A DNA stretch of 64,000 bases from Stenotrophomonas maltophilia (GCF_006974125.1 NZ_CP037858.1:2542001-2606000); one strand, 5' to 3'. Counted from the first letter of the stretch, positions 17,088-26,050 are shown. Numbers and translations: made by a program. Notes: generated from the letters alone by a model not told the origin.

Positions 17088-18014
17088 ATGGAGCAGGCAA
17101 CACGCTACACGGCAACGCTGTACCTGGCCGCCCCCGGCACCCCACTGAAGAGCGGGGGCATCTCGCCGCGCGGCCATATGTACCTGCAGGTGGCCGCGGG
17201 CGACGAGGCCCACAGCTACGGCTTTGCGCCACCGCGCCACGCGCCGGGCGAAGCCCCCACCGGCGTGCAGTACGCGCAGGTGCGCCACGACGATGCCGAC
17301 GAACATCTGGACCCGTATTACAGCCGCACCCTGGAAATTACCGAGGAGCACTACGGCTGTCTGCGTGACTTTGCCGAGGAGCCGGCCGAGTTCGAATTCG
17401 ATGTGGGTCGCCCGGCCACCATCAACCGCTGCAGTGATTTCGTATGGGCCGCGCTGCACTATGCCGGCTTGCATCCGCTGCCGGCGCCGCTGGATGGGGG
17501 CAGCAACCTGGGCGAGTTCGCGGTGTTGTTCAACCTGCCGGAAATCCAGTGCATTGCCGCGCCGTTCCCGGGTAGCGATCTGAATGCAGAAACCCACCAT
17601 GCGATGCCCGAGCGCGAGGCCGAGCATCATCGCCAGGGCGACCGTGCCAGCGATGAGCCGCCACCGACGCCAATCGAGGTGGCCGGCACGCTGCTGGACC
17701 CCTCGCATCCAGACCACCGCCTGTTCGCGCAGTTGATCCAGAAAGTGGCCGAACTGGATGCCGCGCATGGCCGCCCGTTCGATGCCGCCAGCCAGCGCAT
17801 CAGCGCCAGCCTGCTGGTGCTGGCCAAGCAGAACAATCTCTCGCGCGTGGACCACGTGCTGCTCAGCCAGCCGACCCAAAGCAGCCATGCCGCCGAGAGC
17901 ATCTTCATCGTGCAGGGTGATCGCAACGACCCGGGGCACCGCCGCGCCAGCATCGCCACTGAAGTGGCGGCCAAGACCGATGTGGCCGATTCGCTGCGGT
18001 TGAAGGAGCAGTAA
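17088..18014 (+). CDS. X-T4SS effector with putative permuted papain-like (His/Cys) toxin domain
   Basis: The 308-residue protein has an N-terminal domain (1-175) containing RGHMYL with His30, YYSRTLEI near 77-84, and NRCSDFVWAAL with Cys115. The His-before-Cys order and the CSDFVW helix recall circularly permuted NlpC/P60-type papain-like hydrolases, so a peptidoglycan or amide hydrolase is a reasonable guess. The XVIPCD fills residues 202-308 (SHPDHRLFAQLIQKVAELDA, VDHVLLSQ, IFIVQGDRNDPGH) without the usual Gln-rich tail. It is paralogous to the gene at 20087. No immunity gene is adjacent. Confidence 0.85.
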   Translation: MEQATRYTATLYLAAPGTPLKSGGISPRGHMYLQVAAGDEAHSYGFAPPRHAPGEAPTGVQYAQVRHDDADEHLDPYYSRTLEITEEHYGCLRDFAEEPAEFEFDVGRPATINRCSDFVWAALHYAGLHPLPAPLDGGSNLGEFAVLFNLPEIQCIAAPFPGSDLNAETHHAMPEREAEHHRQGDRASDEPPPTPIEVAGTLLDPSHPDHRLFAQLIQKVAELDAAHGRPFDAASQRISASLLVLAKQNNLSRVDHVLLSQPTQSSHAAESIFIVQGDRNDPGHRRASIATEVAAKTDVADSLRLKEQ

Positions 18015-18180
18015 GCCGCGCGTCTGCCATACGCGCGCCGGCGCACGCCACGCCCCCCACCTGCTACCATTCCCCCGCAACCCCAGCCAGCCCACTCCGC
18101 GCAGACAGATGCGGGGCGGGCCGTCGCAGTACGGCCCAGCGAGCCAGGACACCTTCCCGTGCCCATTCAAGGACGCTCGC

Positions 18181-19326
18181 ATGTTCCGTAATCCTCTCTT
18201 CCGCTCGGCCGCCCTGGCCGTTGCCGTTTCGCTCAGCCTCGGCGTGCCCTCCGCATTCGCCGACAACGCACCCGCCGCCAGCGCCGTCGCCGCCGTACAG
18301 CGCCAGGCCGTGGCCAAGGGCCTGTACGAGCTGGCCTACAGCCCGAAGCAGAACGCCGTGTTCGTGGCCTCCTCCGGCGGCTTCGGCGATGACGCCGGCC
18401 CGGCCCAGGTGCTGCGCCTGAACCCGACCACGCTGGCCGTGGAAACCCGCATCCCGCTGGAGCGCAAAGCCTTCGGCGTGGTGCTGGATGACGCCCACAA
18501 CCGCCTGTACGTGGGCAACACCGTGGACCTGTCGGTGACGGTGGTCGACACCGCGCAGAACAAGGCCGTCGGCACCATCCAGCTGATGGAGAAAAAGACC
18601 GGCAAGGACGGCAAGGCCGCCTATACCCACGACCTGCGCGAGCTGGTTGTCGACAGTGCCGCCAACCGCCTGTACGTGACCGGCCACAGCAGCCAGCCTG
18701 AGGTGAGCAGCGTGCTGTTCGTGATCGATACCACCACGCTGAAGGTGATCAACACCATCGACGGCCTGGGCAATGCGAAGGCACCGGGCTTGGCACTGGA
18801 TGCGGCCAACAAGCGCGTCTACACCAGCAACCTGCTGGCCGATCTGGTGGTGGTGGGCACCGATTCGAACAAGGTGGTGGCGCAGCACAAGATCGCCGCC
18901 GAGCAGCCGATGAACATCGCGCTGGACCCGGCCGGCAAGCGCCTGTTCGTGACCGACCAGGGCTCGGAATTCCTGCGTGGCTACCAGGCCAAGAGCAGCG
19001 GCCTGGTCAGCAAGCACCCGGGCCAGCGCGTGCTGGTGCTCGACCGCGGCACCGGCAAGGAACTGGCCAGCATCCCGACCGATGCCGGCCCGCTGGGCAT
19101 CCTGCTGGATGCACCGCGCAAGCGCCTGTACGTGACCAATCGCGAAGCCGGTACGGTGACGGCCTACAACAGTGACAGCTACCAGAAGGTGGCGACCTAC
19201 ACGGTGCCGACCCACCCGAACAGCCTGGCGCTGGATGCGAAGAACAACGTGCTGTTCGTGAGCATCAAGAACGGCGAGAAGGATGACAAGGGCGCTGACG
19301 AGAGTGTGGCGCGGATTCAGCTCTGA
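18181..19326 (+). CDS. Secreted YncE-like beta-propeller protein
   Basis: The 381-residue protein has a signal peptide (MFRNPLFRSAALAVAVSLSL to about residue 28) and repeated blades with the pattern RLYVTN / LALDAANKRVYTSN / VVDTAQNKAVGTI, typical of YVTN/YncE seven-bladed propellers. It should be periplasmic. The function of YncE-type proteins is poorly defined; ligand or DNA binding has been proposed for E. coli YncE. The start at 18181 was chosen because the signal peptide begins there. It is flanked by effector genes but shows no sequence link to them, and a terminator follows. Confidence 0.85.
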   Translation: MFRNPLFRSAALAVAVSLSLGVPSAFADNAPAASAVAAVQRQAVAKGLYELAYSPKQNAVFVASSGGFGDDAGPAQVLRLNPTTLAVETRIPLERKAFGVVLDDAHNRLYVGNTVDLSVTVVDTAQNKAVGTIQLMEKKTGKDGKAAYTHDLRELVVDSAANRLYVTGHSSQPEVSSVLFVIDTTTLKVINTIDGLGNAKAPGLALDAANKRVYTSNLLADLVVVGTDSNKVVAQHKIAAEQPMNIALDPAGKRLFVTDQGSEFLRGYQAKSSGLVSKHPGQRVLVLDRGTGKELASIPTDAGPLGILLDAPRKRLYVTNREAGTVTAYNSDSYQKVATYTVPTHPNSLALDAKNNVLFVSIKNGEKDDKGADESVARIQL

Positions 19327-19370
19327 TGCGATGACGCCGGGCCACTCCCGGAGGTTTACCGCTTGAAGAA

Positions 19371-19395
19371 GGCAGGGTGCAGGCCCTGCCTTTTT
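19371..19395 (+). terminator. Rho-independent terminator after the yncE-like gene
   Basis: Stem GGCAGGG (19371-19377) with CCCTGCC (19384-19390), then TTTTT. Confidence 0.85.
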
Positions 19396-19470
19396 CATTG
19401 CCCGGTTGCAGTGCCCAACGCCAACCCGCTAGGGTTGAACCCCATGGCAGGGAGCCAAAGGGTCTGAATC

Positions 19471-20046
19471 ATGCTGGGTATCCACCGCTGGCTGCGTGCC
19501 GGCCTGATCTTCACGCTGGCGAGCGCACTCGGCGCCTGTAGCAGCCGCGTACCGGATGCACCGGAGCCGCTGGATCTGGTCAAGCCGATCAACCTTGCCG
19601 AGTCCGGGCAAGCGGTGCGGTTCGAGTTCGAGACGAATGCCCGCAACTTCTATTCGGGTCGACCCTATGTGCTGGATCTCGAGGTTCAGCGACATGGGCC
19701 CGGGCCTGGCAGTGAGCCTGACATGGACAATGTCCATGTTCCCTTCCAGCTGTCCCTGCAGCGCTGGGTCGCAGATGCCTGGCAGGACGTTGCAACTTCT
19801 GATGTCTATCAGGCAAGGGCGCGCAATCTGGGGGAGCCGCTCCCCGAATGGCATGCATCGGCGAATTGGCGCTACGCGCATGAGGTATCGATGGACACCA
19901 GCCGATACAGGTTGAGCATCGTCGCCCTGCCGATGGAAACCGATGCCCGCTACCGCCTGGATGTGCGCACGGTGAAGCCCACCGCTGCGCTCCAGCATTA
20001 CCCGGCGCAGCTGCGGGTTCATGCCGACCCGCTCTCTGGAAAATAG
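19471..20046 (+). CDS. Lipoprotein, probable immunity protein of the downstream effector
   Basis: The 191-residue protein has a signal sequence with the lipobox LGAC (Cys at about 24), so it is a lipoprotein. The mature part is a beta-rich domain of unknown family (VRFEFETN, YVLDLEVQRHG, RYRLSIVALPM). It lies 40 bases upstream of the 354-residue effector on the same strand, the usual X-Tfi/X-Tfe order, and its periplasmic location fits protection from a cell-wall toxin. Because the 308-residue effector carries a related toxin domain and has no neighbour of its own, this protein might protect against both. Confidence 0.7.
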   Translation: MLGIHRWLRAGLIFTLASALGACSSRVPDAPEPLDLVKPINLAESGQAVRFEFETNARNFYSGRPYVLDLEVQRHGPGPGSEPDMDNVHVPFQLSLQRWVADAWQDVATSDVYQARARNLGEPLPEWHASANWRYAHEVSMDTSRYRLSIVALPMETDARYRLDVRTVKPTAALQHYPAQLRVHADPLSGK

Positions 20047-20086
20047 TCGCCATCCCACTGCTGGAAGGAACTGAAGGATTTCTCTT

Positions 20087-21151
20087 ATGGATAAGCCGCG
20101 CTACACCGTAGAAATCGTCATTGCCGCACCTGGAACGCCGTTGGTGGACGAGAGAGGGGTACAGAAAGTTGTGGACGGGGTTCCGCAGACATCCGGGCCC
20201 GGGCACATGTTCTACGTGCTGCATGGGCCGGACAAGACGACGCGGAGTTTCGGCTTCGCGCCTTCCGAGCATGGAAGCATGAACGGGCCGGGCGAGGTCA
20301 TGAAGACCGATGCGGGCGAGTACAAGAACCCCCATTACAGCCGCACCCTCGAGATCAGCGAGCAACAGTACAGAAAACTCGAAGCCTTCGGCTCGCACCC
20401 GGACAAGTACGGTTTCGATCTTCAATACAAGGATGTGCGCCACAACTGCGTGGACTTCACTTGGGAAGCGCTGAACCACGCGGGCATCGAGCGGAAAAGA
20501 AGCATCGACGTGAACGCGCTGGGCGGCGGTATTGGCCAATTGCTTCCCGATGTCCGCATTCCCTTGGAGAGCAAGGGCGCAGGCAAGGATGGCTTCCGGC
20601 CGCTGCGCAACATCCACGGCGTGGACAGCATTGATCCGCCGTTTCCAGACAGCGAACTCAATCAGAAGAAAACCAACCCCATGCCCGCGCGCAGCTTCCA
20701 GCAGCGCATCCTGAGCGACGCCGAGGGCACCGGCGAGCGTAGCGGTGATCATCTGGCCCGGCACAGCAATGACCCGCTGCTCTCGCAGATCCATCAGGGC
20801 GTGGCTCAGCTCGATGCAGAGCGTGGCCGTGCCTTCGACGCCACCAGCGAGAACATCAGTGCCAGCCTGTACGCGCTGGCCAAGGCCAACGGTCTGACCC
20901 AGGTCAACCATGTGCTGTTGAGCGATCGCACAGCGCAGGCGGATGTGGCGCAGAGCATCTTCATCGTCCAGGGGGAGCGCAACGACCCGGCACAGGTGCG
21001 GGCCAGCATGCTAACGGCGGTAGCCGCGCAGACACCCGCAGAAATCTCCTTCGAGCGCGCTGAGCAGCTGTCGCAGTCTGGGCAGGCGCGCTCGCAGGAT
21101 GAGCTGCAGCAGCGCCAGGTGCAGGAGCAGTCCGGGCCTCGCATGGCGTAG
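20087..21151 (+). CDS. X-T4SS effector with putative permuted papain-like (His/Cys) toxin domain
   Basis: The 354-residue protein has an N-terminal domain (1-205) with GPGHMFYVLHG (His40), HYSRTLEI (83-90) and RHNCVDFTWEALNHAG (Cys121). It is clearly related to the 17088 effector and again has His before Cys. The XVIPCD follows at about 225-330 (LLSQIHQGVAQLDAERGRAFD, QVNHVLLSD, IFIVQGERNDPAQVRASM), then a Gln-rich tail. The insert VDERGVQKVVDGVPQTSG after residue 19 is absent from the paralogue. A peptidoglycan hydrolase is inferred, not shown. Confidence 0.87.
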   Translation: MDKPRYTVEIVIAAPGTPLVDERGVQKVVDGVPQTSGPGHMFYVLHGPDKTTRSFGFAPSEHGSMNGPGEVMKTDAGEYKNPHYSRTLEISEQQYRKLEAFGSHPDKYGFDLQYKDVRHNCVDFTWEALNHAGIERKRSIDVNALGGGIGQLLPDVRIPLESKGAGKDGFRPLRNIHGVDSIDPPFPDSELNQKKTNPMPARSFQQRILSDAEGTGERSGDHLARHSNDPLLSQIHQGVAQLDAERGRAFDATSENISASLYALAKANGLTQVNHVLLSDRTAQADVAQSIFIVQGERNDPAQVRASMLTAVAAQTPAEISFERAEQLSQSGQARSQDELQQRQVQEQSGPRMA

Positions 21152-21213
21152 GGCGGCAAGCGTACGGCGAGCCGACGTTCTCGCGCTGGGCCGCCAGTAA
21201 CACTGGAGCCGGC

Positions 21214-21630
21214 TCAGCCCAGGCGGTGTGCCGGGTTCTGCTGCTGCTCCTGCTCACGGGCCTGTTGTTCGGGCAGCTGCCCCATGGCGGGCTGCTGCGG
21301 GGCAATGCCCAGCGTCTGCATCGATTGCTCGACCGGCGTCTGTGCGGCCACTGCGGTCGGCATCATCGCCCGCAGATGCGCCGGATTGGCCGGGTCGCCC
21401 TGTACCACGAAGATGTTGTGTCCCGCCGGCTGGTTGGCCGTGGCATGGCTGACCAGCACGTGGTCGACCTGCTGCAGGCCCTGCTCGCGGGCCAGCACGG
21501 TCAGGCTGGCAGTCAGACGTTCGCTGGTCTGGTCGAACGGGCGGCCATGTTGCGCGTCCAGAGCGGCCACCCCCTGGCGGATCTGCTGGTTGAGGCCGTA
21601 TTCGGGATGGTTGGGGGTGATCTCTGCCAT
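21214..21630 (-). CDS. Stand-alone XVIPCD protein
   Basis: This 138-residue protein is little more than an XVIPCD (LNQQIRQGVAALDAQHGRPFD, QQVDHVLVSHATANQPAGHN, IFVVQGDPANPAHLRAMMPT) plus the Gln-rich tail. There are only about eight residues before the domain, so no toxin module is present. It is intact and has a normal start (21630), so it is not an obvious pseudogene. It could be a remnant of an effector, a competitor or regulator at the coupling protein, or a secreted carrier. It converges on the 354-residue effector. Confidence 0.8.
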   Translation of the reverse strand: MAEITPNHPEYGLNQQIRQGVAALDAQHGRPFDQTSERLTASLTVLAREQGLQQVDHVLVSHATANQPAGHNIFVVQGDPANPAHLRAMMPTAVAAQTPVEQSMQTLGIAPQQPAMGQLPEQQAREQEQQQNPAHRLG

Positions 21631-21706
21631 GGGTCGATCTGCAGCGGTGGGTGGTGATGGACCTGGGCAGTATAGAGCCGGCCCGTGAACCACCGCTTCG
21701 CGGCGC

Positions 21707-22186
21707 TCAGTCCGCCGGCCGATGGTCGTAGCTGATCACCCGCTCGGCCAGCCAGCGCCCGTCCACGCGGCGCCAGACCTGGATGAAACGGGCCTGGCCG
21801 GTCCAGTGTTCGACGCCCTTTGCATCACGCTCATGGAAGCGGTGGTCGCCGATCTCCAGGGCGCGATCGTCGTGCAGCGGAAACACCTGCAGCGAGCTTT
21901 CCACCAGTTCGCGGCGCAGGTGGGTGTGGTTGGCGCGGGTACTCTCGCACAGGGCCGCCACGCTGCGGCGGAAGTCCTCGCGCTTGCTGGCGGACTTGCC
22001 CGCCTTGTCATGGAAGAACTCCAAGTCTTCAGTGGTCATGGCTGCGGCCTTGTCGGCGTCACAGTCGTCGAACGCGGCGGCGAACAGCTGCGCGTCGGCC
22101 TGACGGATCTGCTCACGCAGTGTTTCGGCAGCATTCGGCGTGGCGGCCAGACCGACAACAAGCAGGGGCAGGGTGAGCAGCAGCAT
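21707..22186 (-). CDS. Exported NTF2-like (DUF4440/SnoaL-type) protein
   Basis: The 159-residue protein starts with a signal peptide (MLLLTLPLLVVGLAATPNAA). The mature part follows the NTF2-like pattern: an N-terminal helix pair (REQIRQADAQLFAAAFDDCD), DLEFFHDKAG, and C-terminal strands with ARFIQVWRRVDGRWLAERVISYDH. Such domains bind small ligands or are simple enzymes; nothing shows which. The start at 22186 was chosen to place the signal peptide at the N-terminus. Confidence 0.75.
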   Translation of the reverse strand: MLLLTLPLLVVGLAATPNAAETLREQIRQADAQLFAAAFDDCDADKAAAMTTEDLEFFHDKAGKSASKREDFRRSVAALCESTRANHTHLRRELVESSLQVFPLHDDRALEIGDHRFHERDAKGVEHWTGQARFIQVWRRVDGRWLAERVISYDHRPAD

Positions 22187-22408
22187 GGCGAGGCTCCAGG
22201 GCGGGATTCGCGCAGGCTCGCACGCCGCTCTGGGGGCCGCAGCCGCTCTGCGACGAAACGGGATTTCCAGGGAGTGAATGCCCGCATTGGTGGATCGGCC
22301 GGGTGGCGTGGGCTGTGCAGAGGGTGTCATGGCCGCCGGCGATTCCATCACGACCGCGATAGGGCCCGGTCTCTAGCCTGAAATCCTCCCCCTTCCACAG
22401 GAGCTCCC

Positions 22409-23221
22409 ATGCCCGCCTCCCGCATCCGCCTGCACGTTGAAGATACCGGTGGCGACGGCCGCCCGGTGATCCTGATCCATGGTTGGCCGTTGTCTGCCGA
22501 TGCGTGGAAACAACAGGTGTCGATCCTGCGCGACGCCCAGCACCGGGTGATCCGCTACGACCGCCGCGGCTTCGGTCGTTCCGACAAGCCGGCCGAGGGC
22601 TATGACTACGACACGCTGGCGGCGGATCTGGCCGGGCTGATCGAGGAACGTGATCTGCGCGATGTCACCCTGGTCGGGTTCTCGATGGGCGGCGGTGAGG
22701 TGGCGCGCTACGTGGCCAACCACGGCCAGGACCGTCTGCACAGCGTGGTGTTTGCTGCGGCGGTGCCGCCGTTCCTGCTGCGCAGCGACGACAACCCGGA
22801 AGGCCCGTTGACCGGGGACAGGGCTGCCGAAATGCGTAGCGGTCTGGAGCAGGATCGCGAGGCCTTCTTCGATGGCTTCACCCGCGATTTCTTCAGTGCC
22901 AACGGCCAGTTGATGGTGACCGAAGAAACGCGCCAGGCGGCGATCGCGCTGTGCCATCAATCCGACCAGACGGCGGCGCTGGGTTGCATGCAGGCGTTTG
23001 CCACTACCGACTTCCGCGATGACCTGAAGAAGATCACGGTGCCAACCTTGATCCTGCACGGTGACAGCGACGCGATCGTGCCGTTCGAAGGTTCCGGGCA
23101 GCGGACGCATCAGGCGATTGCGGGCAGCGAGGTGGTGATTCTGGAAGGCGCGCCGCATGGCTGCAACACAAGCCATGCAGACCACTTCAATCTGGCGCTG
23201 CTGAACTTCCTGAAGCGGTAA
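22409..23221 (+). CDS. Alpha/beta hydrolase (non-haem chloroperoxidase-like)
   Basis: A 270-residue single-domain alpha/beta hydrolase. HG at 24-25 forms the oxyanion region and the nucleophile elbow is GFSMGG with Ser92. The acid is in HGDSDAIVPF near residue 220 and the catalytic His in APHGCN near 250. The overall pattern, including YDRRGFGRSDKP, is that of the perhydrolase/chloroperoxidase group, though the natural substrate is probably an ester. CAGGAG lies just before the ATG. Confidence 0.88.
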   Translation: MPASRIRLHVEDTGGDGRPVILIHGWPLSADAWKQQVSILRDAQHRVIRYDRRGFGRSDKPAEGYDYDTLAADLAGLIEERDLRDVTLVGFSMGGGEVARYVANHGQDRLHSVVFAAAVPPFLLRSDDNPEGPLTGDRAAEMRSGLEQDREAFFDGFTRDFFSANGQLMVTEETRQAAIALCHQSDQTAALGCMQAFATTDFRDDLKKITVPTLILHGDSDAIVPFEGSGQRTHQAIAGSEVVILEGAPHGCNTSHADHFNLALLNFLKR

Positions 23222-23230
23222 GCTGCGGCC

Positions 23231-23404
23231 ATGCGCGAACCGAAGATGCCCCCGTGGAAGAAGCCCAATCCCAAGGGCCAGACTTCGCAGCCGTTGTCGC
23301 CTGCGCAGAAGGCGGCGGCACGGCAGCGTGCGGAAGAGAACGGGCGACGCTACCCGAACCTGGTGGACAACATGTGGGCGGCGAAGCTGCCGCGGGGATC
23401 CTGA
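23231..23404 (+). CDS. Conserved 57-residue basic protein
   Basis: A short basic protein with PWKKPNPKG, LSPAQKAAARQRAEENGRRYPNLVDNM and a basic end. Proteins with this SPAQKA...YPNLVDNM pattern are found in many Proteobacteria as small hypotheticals of unknown function. It starts nine bases after the hydrolase stop codon and ends just before a SMAG cluster. Confidence 0.7.
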   Translation: MREPKMPPWKKPNPKGQTSQPLSPAQKAAARQRAEENGRRYPNLVDNMWAAKLPRGS

Positions 23405-23407
23405 TCT

Positions 23408-23526
23408 GTAGAGCCGAGCCATGCTCGGCTCCGCACTGCGTCCATCCACGCATGGCGTGGATCTACTGCAACAGCAGCCTGGCCTGGTTCCGGTGCTGCG
23501 TGTAGTGCCGAGCCATGCTCGGCTTG
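23408..23526. repeat. Cluster of three SMAG (GTAG) palindromes
   Basis: GTAGAGCCGAGCCATGCTCG at 23408-23431 (+), a GTAGATCCACGCCATGCGTG type unit at 23443-23466 (-), and GTAGTGCCGAGCC from 23502 (+). Confidence 0.85.
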
Positions 23527-23537
23527 CGCGCTCGGCT

Positions 23538-24257
23538 TTACCGTTCGGCCAGCGGCTTCCAGCCGGGTTCCCGCCAGGGTGAGATCTCGCTCTGGCGGAC
23601 GGTGATTGCCTCCGTCGGCAGCCCAGCCAGGCGCGCAAGCTCCGCACGCATCACGTCGCCGTCCACAGGCACGGCCGTAGCCACCTGCAGCCGATCACCC
23701 TGATGTCTAACCTGTACCGGTAGCGTGGCGTGCGCGTCATGCTCGCCGCCGGTGCGACCGATCGGGTAGCGCATCGTTACCGGCTGTGAGAGCTGCACCA
23801 GCGTGGGCTGCCAGGCCTGCAGCACAAGCGTTTGCCTTGCTGCGGGAACATGTACTTCAGCAATGGTGGCCGGGTAGCCGGTGATGCTCTCGACCATGAC
23901 CTGGAAACGCGCGCCATCTGGCATGACAAGTACGGCGGCAACCAGCGCGCAGAGCGAAACGAACACCGCCGCGAGGTTCCAGCTGCGCGGCGCGGTGGCC
24001 GGGCGAGTTGCGGTGCGCAGGCTGGGTTTGCGCCGCAGCTTGCGCGCGTAGATGCGCCGGTCCTTCCTGCGTGGGCTGCTGCTGTGTTCCGGCAGGTTCA
24101 AAGGAACCCGTGGAAGGCGCGCCACGCGGGCCTTGATCAGGCGCGACAGCAGCATCCACGCGATCACGAACGCCAGCAGCGGGAGCAGCGTTCGCACCCA
24201 CAGATACAGCGTGACCATCCACAACACCTCTACATACGGCCATCCATGCTTATCCAC
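23538..24257 (-). CDS. Hypothetical membrane protein
   Basis: The 239-residue protein has two predicted membrane helices (about 19-38 and 95-113) separated by a very basic cytoplasmic loop (RRKDRRIYARKLRRKPSLRT). After the second helix comes a beta-rich periplasmic domain (VESITGYPATIAEVHVP, LVLQAWQPTLVQL). No family was recognised. The gene is divergent from the next membrane protein gene. Confidence 0.6.
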   Translation of the reverse strand: MDKHGWPYVEVLWMVTLYLWVRTLLPLLAFVIAWMLLSRLIKARVARLPRVPLNLPEHSSSPRRKDRRIYARKLRRKPSLRTATRPATAPRSWNLAAVFVSLCALVAAVLVMPDGARFQVMVESITGYPATIAEVHVPAARQTLVLQAWQPTLVQLSQPVTMRYPIGRTGGEHDAHATLPVQVRHQGDRLQVATAVPVDGDVMRAELARLAGLPTEAITVRQSEISPWREPGWKPLAER

Positions 24258-24339
24258 ATCCTACCGGGACCACGCGGCGGTTGTCGTATCCGCCAGCCGA
24301 CAAGCACAGGGCGCTTGGTTAGGATGGTCCTTTGTTGTC

Positions 24340-25011
24340 ATGGATGAACCGATGGCCTCTGCTGCGTCCCGCTTCTGCCGTATCTGTGGTCCTGGCCCGA
24401 TCCTGCTGGTACTGCAGGTGGTGGCACTGCTGGCGGTGGCGCTGGCCGCCGGCTTCTTCCACTACCGCGTGGGACTGCTGCTGGAGCCGGTGGATGATTC
24501 ATGCGGTGGCCCCGACCCGGTCGCGCGCATGCAGGTGGCCGAACAGCTGCTGGCGCGTTCCACGGCCTTGGCGCCGTGGCAGCCGCTGCAGTGGATTCCG
24601 ATGGCGGGCGTGGTACTGGCGCTGCTGGGCGCGATGTCGATCTGCGTCTACCGGCTGGGGCGCCTGTCGGAGCGCCTGCGACGCGCCAATTGGGGGTTGA
24701 TGGCGCTGCACGCCGCGATCCTGGCGCTGGCCCTCAGGGCATTGCACCTGTACGACATGGCGTGGACCAGCGTAGCCAAGCTGTCCCCGGCGGCATGCCT
24801 GGTGGAACTGGGCGAGCAGGGCCGGCTGCCGCTGGCACAGGCGCAGCAGGTGGTGTTCGAGATCCTCACCCATGAGCACGCGCCACTGCTGCGTAATCCC
24901 GATGACTTGGCGCTGGTGCTGGCCGCGTTGATGCTGATGGCGATGGCCGCGGGATTCATGCTGTGGCGGGCGATCGTGCGCGAGCGCCGGGCACAGCCGT
25001 CCAGCTCATAG
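24340..25011 (+). CDS. Hypothetical four-helix inner-membrane protein
   Basis: The 223-residue protein has hydrophobic segments at about 20-42, 86-106, 122-140 and 192-215. Between the first two is a soluble loop with CGGPDPVARMQVAEQLLARS. The start at 24340 is uncertain; the ATG at 24352 is also possible. No function can be read. Confidence 0.6.
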   Translation: MDEPMASAASRFCRICGPGPILLVLQVVALLAVALAAGFFHYRVGLLLEPVDDSCGGPDPVARMQVAEQLLARSTALAPWQPLQWIPMAGVVLALLGAMSICVYRLGRLSERLRRANWGLMALHAAILALALRALHLYDMAWTSVAKLSPAACLVELGEQGRLPLAQAQQVVFEILTHEHAPLLRNPDDLALVLAALMLMAMAAGFMLWRAIVRERRAQPSSS

Positions 25012-25081
25012 TGGGTGTGTGACCGGCCACGCATCCGCAATCGCGCTAAAGTCCGCACTTCGCCCCTGCAAGGAAGTGCTG

Positions 25082-26050
25082 ATGCGTTGGTTGCTGCGTG
25101 CTGTGCCGTTGCTGCTGTGCTCGTTGGCGGTACACGCCGCCGAGGTGGACCGCCGGATTGCGGTGACCATCGACGACCTGCCATGGGCGCGGGTGGACGA
25201 GATCGTGCCGCCGGACCTGCAGGCACGACATGAGGCATTGATGGGCCAGCTGCGCCAGGCGGGCGTGCCGGTGGTCGGCTTCGTCAACGAGAACAAGCTT
25301 GAAATCGACGGGCAGGTGCAGCCGGCGCGGGTGCAGATGCTGCGCGATTGGCTGGACGCCGGCTATGAGCTGGGCAACCACACGTATTCGCACATGGATC
25401 TGAACGCCAAGGGTGTGCCTGCATTCCAGCAGGATTTCCTGCGCGGTGAGACGGTGCTGCGGCCGCTGCTGGCCGAGCGCGGTCTGAAACCGCAGTGGAT
25501 GCGCCATCCCTACCTGCGGGCTGGGCGCACGCCGGAAGAGCGCGCGCAGATGGACGTGTTCTTCAAGGAGCACGGCTACCGCGTGGCGCCGGTGACCGTC
25601 GACAACGGCGAGTGGGTCTGGGCGTTCGCCTACGCCAACGTCATGAACGAGCAGCCCGATTCCCCGGCGCGCGAGGCGACGCTGGCGCAGCTGCGCAAGG
25701 GCTATGTGCCCTACATGCTGAACAAGCTGGACTACTACGAGAAGCAGTCGCAGGCACTGCTGGGCCATGCGCTGCCGCAGGTCTGGCTGATGCACGCGAA
25801 CGAACTCAATGCAGCGACGTTTGCCGAACTGGTGGCGGCGACGAAGCGCCGGGGGTATCGCTTCATTTCGTTGGATGAGGCGATGCGTGACCCGGCCTAT
25901 GCACGTGGTGCCGAAGGCTACAGTGGCCGCTACGGCCCGAGCTGGCTGCACCGCTGGGCGATGGCGGAGAAGAAACCGAAGGACTTCTACGCCGGTGAAC
26001 CGGTGGTGCCGGCGTGGGTGATGAAGCTGGCGAAGGTAGACTCGGAATGA
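25082..26050 (+). CDS. Secreted polysaccharide deacetylase (NodB homology, CE4-like)
   Basis: The 322-residue protein has a signal peptide (MRWLLRAVPLLLCSLAVHAA) followed by a NodB-homology domain. Motif 1 is TIDD at 29-32 and the metal-binding motif 2 is HTYSH at 100-104. MRHPYLRAG and the C-terminal VWLMHANELNA correspond to later motifs. Such enzymes remove N-acetyl groups from cell-wall or surface polysaccharides in the periplasm. AAGGAAG lies before the ATG at 25082. It converges with the methyltransferase gene with three bases between. Confidence 0.87.
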   Translation: MRWLLRAVPLLLCSLAVHAAEVDRRIAVTIDDLPWARVDEIVPPDLQARHEALMGQLRQAGVPVVGFVNENKLEIDGQVQPARVQMLRDWLDAGYELGNHTYSHMDLNAKGVPAFQQDFLRGETVLRPLLAERGLKPQWMRHPYLRAGRTPEERAQMDVFFKEHGYRVAPVTVDNGEWVWAFAYANVMNEQPDSPAREATLAQLRKGYVPYMLNKLDYYEKQSQALLGHALPQVWLMHANELNAATFAELVAATKRRGYRFISLDEAMRDPAYARGAEGYSGRYGPSWLHRWAMAEKKPKDFYAGEPVVPAWVMKLAKVDSE

